DNA of 6,892 nucleotides from Candidatus Nomurabacteria bacterium (GTDB taxonomy: Bacteria > Patescibacteriota > Saccharimonadia > Saccharimonadales > Saccharimonadaceae): NCBI GenBank assembly GCA_031287975.1, contig JAITSF010000034.1:1-6892 (forward strand). Reading direction: 5' to 3'. The notes below the pieces were generated by a model that saw only the letters and a program-made list of their open reading frames with translations, did not search any database and had not been told where the DNA came from. Made by a program: the position numbers and the translations under genes. Below are positions 1-5,209 of this stretch, one piece after another. How positions within the stretch are numbered: position 1 is the stretch's first letter; the number at the start of each line of letters is the position of its first letter.

Positions 1-1335
1 GCTAGCAGCGGCAGCGCGCTCCGGCCGTATGATTTTGTAGTGACGTTTGATGCCAGCGGCACACCGGCGGTCTGTCTGGACAAGTCAACCGGCGCTGGCG
101 TGATTACCACTAACTTCGCTTCGAACGGAACTTCGGTGCAGTGCGTTACTGCGGCGCATTGGCCTGGGCTGGTAGATGTGACGGCCGATAATGGCGTTGA
201 CACGCCGACCTTGACGGGAGCATATGAATATTTGGAAGATCCTGCTGTTCAGGGCAACTACCGATTTTATAACAACGCTGATTCGCTGACGCCGGCCGCG
301 CCGCGCGCCGCTGATAATACGGTGGCGCCGGTCGGTCAGCCCGGCGTGGTCGGACAAGATTTTCGCCTGCGTTTTGGGATTGAAAACCATCGTCCGTTTG
401 ATATTTCTGCCGGCACGACCTATGTTTTGGAGTTCACGCCGAAATCCGTCGACACCTGCGCCAACACCGCCGCCGATAGCACCACCGTCTGGACAGCGGT
501 TGACACCGCCACCGCCATTAGTTTCAAAACCAACTCCAGCGTCATCAGCGGCGCGGCAATCTCGGCTTTCGCGGACGACCCCGATGTCAATCCGATTGAC
601 GCCTCCGAAAATTACGAATGGGTCTATCAAAACTACGTCTCCGACGCCGCCGACTTCTTTGTAAATGCCGACATCGCGCCCAAATCCGCCGGCCTCTGGG
701 ACTTCTCTCTCACCAACCACAGCGCCGTAGCCACCACCAACTACTGCTTCCGCGCCGTCCGCGATGATAATACGCCAATGGAGTATAACCGGTATCCAGA
801 AATCATCACTAGTGAAAGTGTTTACGTCAATCTCAGCCTAACCAGCCCCGATGTCAGCATCGACGTTACCCCCGCCAAAATGTCGTCTGCTCCTAACGCA
901 GCCTCGATTTCCACCAACGGCCAACTCGGCATGAATATTAAAATGTCCAGCACCACTGCCGACACTAACTTAGTCCGCACCAGCGGCGGTCAAACCATTC
1001 CCACTCTGAGCGCCACCAACACCTCCACTAACCCGATTATTATCAGCGGCACGACCGCCGCATGGGGCTGGCGAGTGGACGGCCTAGACAGTTTCACCGG
1101 TGTTACAACCCAAGAAACTTATACAAGTTCCAGCGTCTTCACATGGGCCGCCATACCCGCCCTGTCCCAAGCCAAAACCATCAGAAACCTTACCACCGCC
1201 ACCGACCAAACCACTATCGGCGGCACCAACACCCCTGAATCCCTAACTGTCTGGTACGCCGCCAGCGCCACTGTCAGCGAACTAGCCGGCGCTTACAAAC
1301 AAGTCATAATCTATACCGCGCTACCAAATATCTAA
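1..1335 (+). CDS. Large secreted/surface protein with IPT/TIG-like domain, C-terminal part (5' end outside window)
   Basis: The frame is open from base 1, so the GTG at 40 is internal and the true start and any signal peptide lie upstream. The visible 444 residues end at TAA 1333-1335. Residues about 10-79 look like the second half of an IPT/TIG immunoglobulin-like domain (beta-strand PYDFVVTF, then GLVDVTADNG and a closing GAYEY). Residues about 120-270 form a domain with FRLRFGI, a C-x-W stretch and a later NYCFRAV, a pattern I associate with CPR surface proteins. Residues about 270-444 are Ser/Thr/Asn-rich beta sequence ending in an AYKQVIIYTA strand. Cysteines at 25/48 and 153/249 could form disulfides, fitting an exported protein. 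No LPXTG motif or C-terminal membrane helix is seen. Probably an adhesin or cell-envelope protein; the ligand is unknown. Base composition changes near base 430 (see findings). Confidence 0.75.
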   Translation, partial: ASSGSALRPYDFVVTFDASGTPAVCLDKSTGAGVITTNFASNGTSVQCVTAAHWPGLVDVTADNGVDTPTLTGAYEYLEDPAVQGNYRFYNNADSLTPAAPRAADNTVAPVGQPGVVGQDFRLRFGIENHRPFDISAGTTYVLEFTPKSVDTCANTAADSTTVWTAVDTATAISFKTNSSVISGAAISAFADDPDVNPIDASENYEWVYQNYVSDAADFFVNADIAPKSAGLWDFSLTNHSAVATTNYCFRAVRDDNTPMEYNRYPEIITSESVYVNLSLTSPDVSIDVTPAKMSSAPNAASISTNGQLGMNIKMSSTTADTNLVRTSGGQTIPTLSATNTSTNPIIISGTTAAWGWRVDGLDSFTGVTTQETYTSSSVFTWAAIPALSQAKTIRNLTTATDQTTIGGTNTPESLTVWYAASATVSELAGAYKQVIIYTALPNI

Positions 1336-1347
1336 CTGACCGTTTTG

Positions 1348-1356
1348 TGCTAAACT
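1348..1356 (+). promoter_or_regulatory. Extended -10 promoter element of the helicase gene, predicted leaderless transcript
   Basis: TGC followed by TAAACT (hexamer 1351-1356) is an extended -10 element. The hexamer is followed by six bases (AAATAC) and then the ATG at 1363, so transcription would start on or next to the A of the start codon. There is no Shine-Dalgarno sequence before the ATG. No good -35 hexamer is visible at 16-18 bp, which extended -10 promoters tolerate. Confidence 0.55.
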
Positions 1357-1362
1357 AAATAC

Positions 1363-2928
1363 ATGGATCAAGAATTAGCGCTGGAAATTATGTTGGCTGG
1401 ACACAACGCCTTTTTAACTGGCGCGGCCGGAGCGGGCAAGACACATACCCTGAATGAGTTTATTAACCTCGCCAAAGCTGCCAAACGTAAAGTCGCCGTT
1501 ACCGCCACCACCGGAATCGCCGCCACTCATCTCGGCGGCAACACCATTCACGCTTGGTCTGGGTTGGGTGTGCTGGACGCTTTGCCACGCCGGTTTTTCG
1601 ACAAACTGCCGAAAGGTCGTCGCGAACAGATTCAAAAAGCTCATATTCTGATCATCGACGAAATCTCCATGCTACACGATTATCGGTTAGACCTAGTCAA
1701 TCAAATCTGCCAGACGGTCCGCGCCGACACGCGGCCGTTCGGCGGCCTACAAGTGATTTTGAGCGGCGATTTTTTTCAGCTGCCGCCGGTAACCCGCCAA
1801 GACCAGACCGACGGCTTAGACATCGGCAAAAGCACTAACTTCGCCTATCACGCCCGCTGTTGGCGCGAACTAAATCCGGTGGTGTTATATCTCAATTCAC
1901 AGCACCGCCAAGACGACGACGGTTTCCTCGACATTCTCAACAAAATCCGGCGTGCCCAAATCACTCGTGCTGATGCCGAAAAAGTCGCCGCCCGCCACCG
2001 CGCCCAGCTGGACGGCGCTAAAGAAATTACCGAGCTCCACACCACCAACCGCGATGTTGACAACATCAACCAACAAAAAATGGCCGAGCTGCCGGGCGAT
2101 TTTGTGGAATACCAGATGACCCATACCGGCTCGGAGAATTATTACGAACGAATCAAACGCTCCTGTCTAGCACCGGAAGTTCTGCGACTGAAAAAAGGCG
2201 CGCTAGTCATGGCACTGAAAAACGACCACGAACAGGGCTTTGTTAACGGCTCTATTGGCGAGGTTGTCGGTTTCGACGGTCCATTTAACCTGCCAGTGGT
2301 GCGCTTTCGTAACGGCCGCCAAATTACAGTCAACGTTGTCAGCTGGGAACTGCGCGACGGCGACACTAAACGTGCTTCGATTACCCAAATTCCGCTGCGT
2401 CCGGCTTATGCTATCACGGTTCACAAATCTCAAGGTATGACTCTTGATGCTGCCAAAATCAACCTCAGCAATGTTTTCGAGGCCGGCATGGGCTATGTGG
2501 CGCTATCCCGCGTCAAGTCGCTGGACTGTTTGTCGATTTTGGGTCTGCGTAGCAAAGCTTTCCAAGTCCACCCCGAAGTTTTAGAAAAAGACCAAGAATT
2601 TCAACACCAATCCGCCAGTGCCAAAACCCAATTCGAACACCTGCGCGCCAACCGTCAAAAACGCCAACAAAAATCCGCCGCCAAACCGCCTGCCCCAGAC
2701 AAAGCCGACAAAGCCGCTCGCTCCGCTGCTTGGGTCGCCAAGCTCGCCAAAATGCGCGAAGTCTATCCAAATGCCTTTCGGGCGTGGAGCGCGGCCGATG
2801 ACGCGAAATTGAAAGATTTATTCACAAACGGCACCAACCTTAAAGATTTATCAAACCACTTTGGTCGCCACACCGGCTCAATCCGCGCTCGTCTCAAAAA
2901 ACATTTCGGCGATGACGTAAAAATCTAA
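1363..2928 (+). CDS. Pif1/RecD-like superfamily 1B DNA helicase with C-terminal helical DNA-binding domain
   Basis: An ATP-dependent DNA helicase, probably 5'-to-3', acting on chromosome replication or repair intermediates. The 521 residues carry the SF1 motifs in order: Walker A GAAGAGKT (20-27), motif Ia around TATTGIAA (47-54), Walker B IIDEISML (97-104), motif III GDFFQLPPV (135-143), the arginine of SQHRQ (179-183), a small beta-barrel-like segment near 275-345, motif V ITVHKSQGMTLDAA (351-364) and motif VI YVALSRV (378-384). This set is typical of Pif1-family proteins. A basic, Ala/Lys/Gln-rich linker (about 405-470) leads to a compact helical domain (474-515) with AWSAADDAKL, a central LKDLSNHFGR and GSIRARLKK, the pattern of the Myb/HTH-like tail found on some bacterial Pif1 homologues. 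The ATG at 1363 is the first in frame after the upstream stop and fits the -10 position. The gene stands alone between the surface protein and ftsZ. Confidence 0.9.
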   Translation: MDQELALEIMLAGHNAFLTGAAGAGKTHTLNEFINLAKAAKRKVAVTATTGIAATHLGGNTIHAWSGLGVLDALPRRFFDKLPKGRREQIQKAHILIIDEISMLHDYRLDLVNQICQTVRADTRPFGGLQVILSGDFFQLPPVTRQDQTDGLDIGKSTNFAYHARCWRELNPVVLYLNSQHRQDDDGFLDILNKIRRAQITRADAEKVAARHRAQLDGAKEITELHTTNRDVDNINQQKMAELPGDFVEYQMTHTGSENYYERIKRSCLAPEVLRLKKGALVMALKNDHEQGFVNGSIGEVVGFDGPFNLPVVRFRNGRQITVNVVSWELRDGDTKRASITQIPLRPAYAITVHKSQGMTLDAAKINLSNVFEAGMGYVALSRVKSLDCLSILGLRSKAFQVHPEVLEKDQEFQHQSASAKTQFEHLRANRQKRQQKSAAKPPAPDKADKAARSAAWVAKLAKMREVYPNAFRAWSAADDAKLKDLFTNGTNLKDLSNHFGRHTGSIRARLKKHFGDDVKI

Positions 2929-2947
2929 TTTTTATTCAGCAAATTTT

Positions 2948-3069
2948 CAGTTAGTGAACCAAAATCACTATAATGAACAAAAAATGTGTTCAATTTTCGT
3001 ATCTGTAAAATAGCGGTTTTTTGCACAACAAAACCAAAATTCCGAAAACTGAAAGCGGCAGTTAGTGAA
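2948..3069 (+). repeat. 11-bp direct repeat CAGTTAGTGAA, two copies 111 bp apart
   Basis: Exact copies lie at 2948-2958 and 3059-3069. Each also supplies one arm of an adjacent inverted repeat (TAGTGA/TCACTA in the first, TTAGT/ACTAA in the second). The arrangement suggests two binding sites for one protein upstream of ftsZ, but no known regulator motif is recognised. Confidence 0.6.
2952..2992. promoter_or_regulatory. Two tandem operator-like dyads, arms of 6 bp with 7-nt spacers
   Basis: TAGTGA (2952-2957) pairs with TCACTA (2965-2970), and TGAACA (2974-2979) pairs with TGTTCA (2987-2992). Both have exactly 7 nt between the arms and their centres are 22 bp apart, about two helical turns. 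A perfect TATAAT (2969-2974) bridges the two dyads but lacks a convincing -35. These could be dimer-binding operators or small RNA hairpins; the sequence alone cannot decide. Confidence 0.35.
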
Positions 3070-3078
3070 AACAACTAA
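3047..3078. promoter_or_regulatory. Two overlapping dyads with 7-nt spacers
   Basis: AACTG (3047-3051) pairs with CAGTT (3059-3063), and TTAGT (3062-3066) pairs with ACTAA (3074-3078), each with a 7-nt spacer. They share two bases, so as hairpins they would be mutually exclusive. They repeat the geometry of the dyads at 2952-2992. Confidence 0.3.
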
Positions 3079-3123
3079 GTATTTTTCATAAACGGCGAAA
3101 TTACTATATTTTTCAAAAAGCAC

Positions 3124-3152
3124 TAGACAACGCTATATGTGGGGTGTATAAT
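3124..3152 (+). promoter_or_regulatory. sigma70-type promoter of ftsZ-nrdR
   Basis: TAGACA (3124-3129) and a perfect TATAAT (3147-3152) are separated by 17 bp. Transcription would start near 3158-3160, giving a 5' leader of about 36 nt that contains the strong ribosome binding site. The promoter overlaps the upstream in-frame GTG at 3144, which argues against that codon as the start of FtsZ. Confidence 0.8.
3130..3145 (+). promoter_or_regulatory. Candidate NrdR box within the ftsZ promoter spacer
   Basis: ACGCTATATGTGGGGT matches the NrdR-box consensus as I remember it (acaCwAtATaTwGtgt) at 12 of 16 positions, including all the strongly conserved ones. It sits exactly between the -35 and -10 hexamers. 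NrdR boxes normally come in pairs about three helical turns apart; the best second candidates here (start 3101 or 3163) match only about 9 of 16, so this remains tentative. Confidence 0.3.
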
Positions 3153-3182
3153 TTAGTTATACAAACTTATAAATGTGAACTT

Positions 3183-3190
3183 AAGGAGGG
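3183..3190 (+). promoter_or_regulatory. Strong ribosome binding site that decides the FtsZ start
   Basis: AAGGAGGG lies 4 nt before the ATG at 3195 (5 nt if the core AGGAGG is counted). It is the best Shine-Dalgarno match in the window and selects ATG 3195 over the upstream GTG at 3144. Confidence 0.85.
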
Positions 3191-3194
3191 CTAT

Positions 3195-4490
3195 ATGCCA
3201 GAAATTACACCAACTGAAATCAAGGCCACACCGACCATTAAAGTCGTTGGTGTCGGTGGTGCCGGTGGGGCGGTTATCAACCGCATGAAAGATGTCGGGC
3301 TGAAAAACGTCCAATATATCGCTATCAACACCGACGCGCAAGCGCTGCATAACTCAAAAGCTGATGTTAAAGTCCATATCGGCAAAGAAACCACACGCGG
3401 ATTGGGTGCTGGCGCTGAGCCGGCGATCGGCGAAGCCGCCGCCAAGGAATCGATCGACGAAATCCGCCAGGCTCTCGAGGGTGCTGACATGGTGTTTATC
3501 ACATTAGGGGCTGGCGGCGGCACAGGTTCGGGCGCTAGTTATATCATCGCTGATTTAGCCCGCGAAATGGGTATTTTGGTGGTTGGCGTATCGACTCGGC
3601 CGTTCACTTTCGAGGGTATGAAACGCAAATCCAACGCCGACTGGGCGATTGATCGGCTGCGCGGTAATGTTGACGCTTTAATTACCATTCCGAACGACCG
3701 ACTGTTGCAAACTATCGACCGCCGCACGCCGCTGCTGGAAACTTTCAAGATTGCCGATGATGTGCTGCGTCAGGGAGTGCAGGGAATTTCTGAACTTATC
3801 ACCGAAGAGGGTCTAATTAACCTCGACTTTGCCGATGTCAGCAAAATCATGCGCAACGCTGGTTCGGCGCTGATGGGAATCGGTCGTGCCAGTGGCGAAA
3901 GCCGCGCTGAGTTGGCCGCCAAACAAGCTATCGAATCGCCGCTTATCGAGGTGTCGATAGACGGCGCACGCGGCGTGCTGTTTAATGTTATCGGTGGCGA
4001 TAATATGAGCATGGACGAAATCAACGAAGTCGCCGAAACTATCCGCGCTACTGTCGCGCCGGATGCCAACATTATCTTTGGTGCCAACGTTCGGCCGGAA
4101 CTCGATGACGAAATTATCGTTACGGTTGTCGCTACTGGTTTCGACGCTTCTTACGGCGCGCCGGTCGCTGACGACAAAGTTGACGCGCTGAAAACCGACA
4201 ATCTCGACGAAATCGTTTCGCCCAATGTTAAGGTTGACGACACCGATATCGACAACGATGTTGAAATCAAGCCACAAGTTGACACCGAAGATTTCGTAAA
4301 GGGCGAGAGCAGCAACAGTTGGCTGAGCGATGACGACAAACCAGAGGAAAAATCCGAAGAAAAATCGTCCGAAGAGCCTACCCCGCCAAAAGAAGAAGAA
4401 CTAGACGAGCCGGCTTTCAGCCGTGTCCAAAAGTGGTTTAGAAAGCGCAAGATCCAAACCAAAGACGAGGACGACCCGCATGCACTGTAG
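3195..4490 (+). CDS. ftsZ: Cell division GTPase FtsZ
   Basis: The tubulin homologue that polymerises into the Z-ring at the division site. The protein has 431 residues. The nucleotide-binding domain begins at about 14 with IKVVGVGGAGGAVINRM. The tubulin signature GAGGGTGSG is at 105-113, with Ser where many FtsZ proteins have Thr. The T7 catalytic loop NLDFADV (209-215) supplies the acidic residues that complete the GTPase site of the next subunit. The C-terminal globular domain runs to about 317 and ends near VATGFD. An acidic, Ser/Glu/Asp-rich linker (about 320-402) follows. The conserved C-terminal peptide is recognisable as LDEPAFSR (403-410) and continues into a basic WFRKRK segment. ATG 3195 is chosen because it follows AAGGAGGG and the N-terminus then matches the family. 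The gene overlaps nrdR by 11 nt and is driven by the promoter at 3124-3152. Confidence 0.97.
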   Translation: MPEITPTEIKATPTIKVVGVGGAGGAVINRMKDVGLKNVQYIAINTDAQALHNSKADVKVHIGKETTRGLGAGAEPAIGEAAAKESIDEIRQALEGADMVFITLGAGGGTGSGASYIIADLAREMGILVVGVSTRPFTFEGMKRKSNADWAIDRLRGNVDALITIPNDRLLQTIDRRTPLLETFKIADDVLRQGVQGISELITEEGLINLDFADVSKIMRNAGSALMGIGRASGESRAELAAKQAIESPLIEVSIDGARGVLFNVIGGDNMSMDEINEVAETIRATVAPDANIIFGANVRPELDDEIIVTVVATGFDASYGAPVADDKVDALKTDNLDEIVSPNVKVDDTDIDNDVEIKPQVDTEDFVKGESSNSWLSDDDKPEEKSEEKSSEEPTPPKEEELDEPAFSRVQKWFRKRKIQTKDEDDPHAL

Positions 4491-4932
4491 CAAATGTGGC
4501 AAGGACGAGAGCAAGGTTATCGAGTCGCGCGATACGGGCAGCTCGATTCGGCGACGTCGTGAGTGTATTGAGTGCGGAAACCGTTACACGACTTATGAGC
4601 GGATCGAGCGACCCAATCTGGCAGTGCTGAAAACCAGCGGCTCGCGCGAACTGTTCGACCGTGAAAAACTCAAACGCGCCATTTTCAATTCTGTCGGCAA
4701 GTTTATTAACGGCGAAATCGAAACCGAAGAAATCGTCTCCGCGATCGAAGACACTCTCTATTCAATGGGCGAAAACGAAGTTCAAAGTCGCCAAATCGGT
4801 GAACTAGTTCTGGGCGAACTCGCTAAACGCAACGAAGTCGCCTTTATCCGCTTTGCCAGCGTTTTCCGGCAGTTTAAAGACGCCGACGAGTTTGTCGAAA
4901 CTCTCCAAGAACTCCGCACCAAAGAAGCCTAA
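4480..4932 (+). CDS. nrdR: Transcriptional repressor NrdR (zinc ribbon plus ATP-cone)
   Basis: NrdR represses ribonucleotide reductase genes in response to ATP/dATP bound in its ATP-cone. The 150 residues match the family length. The N-terminal zinc ribbon has cysteines 3, 6, 29 and 32 around VIESRDTGSSIRRRREC; the spacing between cysteine pairs is about two residues shorter than in typical homologues. The ATP-cone follows (about 44-134), with VLKTSGSRELFDREKL, a QSRQIGELV segment and the closing VAFIRFASVFRQFKD that is highly typical of NrdR. The ATG at 4480 gives the canonical M-x-C-x-x-C start, so the upstream GTG at 4423 is not used. The start lies 11 nt inside the ftsZ end, implying translational coupling. 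No ribonucleotide reductase gene is in the window. Confidence 0.95.
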   Translation: MHCSKCGKDESKVIESRDTGSSIRRRRECIECGNRYTTYERIERPNLAVLKTSGSRELFDREKLKRAIFNSVGKFINGEIETEEIVSAIEDTLYSMGENEVQSRQIGELVLGELAKRNEVAFIRFASVFRQFKDADEFVETLQELRTKEA

Positions 4933-4946
4933 GCGACCTATGAAGT

Positions 4947-4975
4947 TTGCTATCGAAAACTAATCGTGATATTAT
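4947..4975 (+). promoter_or_regulatory. Promoter of the T-box leader and CYTH operon
   Basis: TTGCTA (4947-4952) and TATTAT (4970-4975) are separated by 17 bp, and a TG one base before the -10 (4967-4968) makes it an extended -10 element. The start site would fall at about 4980-4982, immediately before the first helix of the riboswitch. The transcript would therefore begin with the T-box, supporting an independent transcription unit after nrdR. Confidence 0.7.
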
Positions 4976-5115
4976 TGTTACAGAGGCGTTTTTAAGCGGT
5001 TATCAGCCGCGAGCCGGTGGAAGAAAGGTATGTTGTAATTTTTACAACACCGAGTAGAACTGCCCGTGAGTCTGCGTTAAAGATAAATCAAGTGTCGCGG
5101 CGAGTTGTCGCGGAA

Positions 5116-5150
5116 GTTGGATGGTAACGCCCGCCTATAAGGGTTCCAGC
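5116..5150 (+). promoter_or_regulatory. T-box antiterminator with TGGTAAC bulge
   Basis: Helix A1 pairs GTTGGA (5116-5121) with TCCAGC (5145-5150), including one T-G pair. The 7-nt bulge TGGTAAC (5122-5128) is where the tRNA NCCA end binds. Helix A2 pairs GCCC (5129-5132) with GGGT (5141-5144), closing the loop GCCTATAA. The GGATGGTAACGC core corresponds to the classical T-box sequence GGGTGGTACCGC. Confidence 0.85.
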
Positions 5151-5191
5151 ATGCAAGTTTAAATGCATCTGTAACGAGTAGGCGGGTTTTT
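5130..5191 (+). terminator. Intrinsic terminator of the T-box, mutually exclusive with the antiterminator
   Basis: CCCGCCTA (5130-5137) pairs perfectly with TAGGCGGG (5179-5186), followed by five T (5187-5191). The 41-nt interior holds its own small hairpin ATGCA/TGCAT (5151-5155, 5164-5168). The 5' arm uses bases 5130-5132 that belong to antiterminator helix A2, so the two structures cannot coexist: the attenuation switch. Confidence 0.88.
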
Positions 5192-5195
5192 GTAG

Positions 5196-5202
5196 AAAGG
5201 AG
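5196..5202 (+). promoter_or_regulatory. Ribosome binding site of the CYTH gene
   Basis: AAAGGAG ends 7 nt before the ATG at 5210 and follows the terminator T run by 4 nt. It is not part of the terminator stem, so control appears to act on transcription, not on ribosome access. Confidence 0.8.
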
Positions 5203-5209
5203 AAGAGTT

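Larger units (their letters stand above)
2929..3123. other. AT-rich intergenic region with dyads and direct repeats upstream of ftsZ
   Basis: No credible coding region is present. The stretch is far richer in A and T than the flanking genes. It holds four short inverted repeats, each with a 7-nt spacer, an 11-bp direct repeat, a 9-bp direct repeat TATTTTTCA (3080-3088 and 3107-3115) and a GGTTTT/AAAACC dyad (3015-3020, 3030-3035). No GC-rich hairpin with a T run follows the helicase stop; the A/T-only dyad across the stop (AAAAAT/ATTTTT) is a poor terminator. The region most likely holds regulatory DNA for ftsZ. Confidence 0.6.
4980..5191 (+). promoter_or_regulatory. T-box riboswitch (tRNA-sensing transcription attenuator), probably tRNA-Ile
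   Basis: The leader senses uncharged tRNA and controls read-through into the downstream genes. Stem I is very short: a GC-rich hairpin (4996-5010) or bulged helix displays TTATCAG, with ATC at 5002-5004 followed by the purine A expected after a specifier codon. Stem II has a lower helix GGTGG/CTGCC (5016-5020, 5060-5064), an S-turn-like internal loop AAGAAA opposite GAGTAGAA, and a perfect 8-bp upper stem TGTTGTAA/TTACAACA (5031-5038, 5042-5049). A further stem CGCGGCG/TGTCGCG (5097-5103, 5107-5113) precedes the antiterminator. The bulge reads TGGT, which pairs with an ACCA tRNA end, so discriminator base A fits tRNA-Ile and excludes tRNA-Ser. This layout resembles the ultrashort Stem I T-boxes of actinobacterial ileS, but with a transcription terminator. 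Confidence 0.82.

Noticed and set aside
85..720. A 211-codon open frame on the minus strand opposite the surface-protein gene
   Set aside because: Its residues are Arg/Gly/Val-rich with no recognisable motif. It is what the C-ending codon bias of the + strand gene produces on the opposite strand; the + strand frame shows real domain patterns.
2969..2974. A second promoter with TATAAT after the helicase gene
   Set aside because: No acceptable -35 hexamer at 16-19 bp and no gene or RNA fold identified before the real ftsZ promoter; it is kept only as part of the dyad region.
3144..3194. An upstream GTG start extending FtsZ by 17 residues
   Set aside because: The GTG lies inside the promoter beside the TATAAT box, upstream of the likely transcription start, and has no ribosome binding site; ATG 3195 follows AAGGAGGG.
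4423..4479. An upstream GTG start for NrdR
   Set aside because: It would add 19 residues before the canonical M-x-C-x-x-C zinc-ribbon start; ATG 4480 gives the expected family N-terminus.
4943..4966. A hairpin AGTTT/AAACT after nrdR considered as a terminator
   Set aside because: Only five weak pairs, no following T run, and the sequence overlaps the -35 of the T-box promoter.
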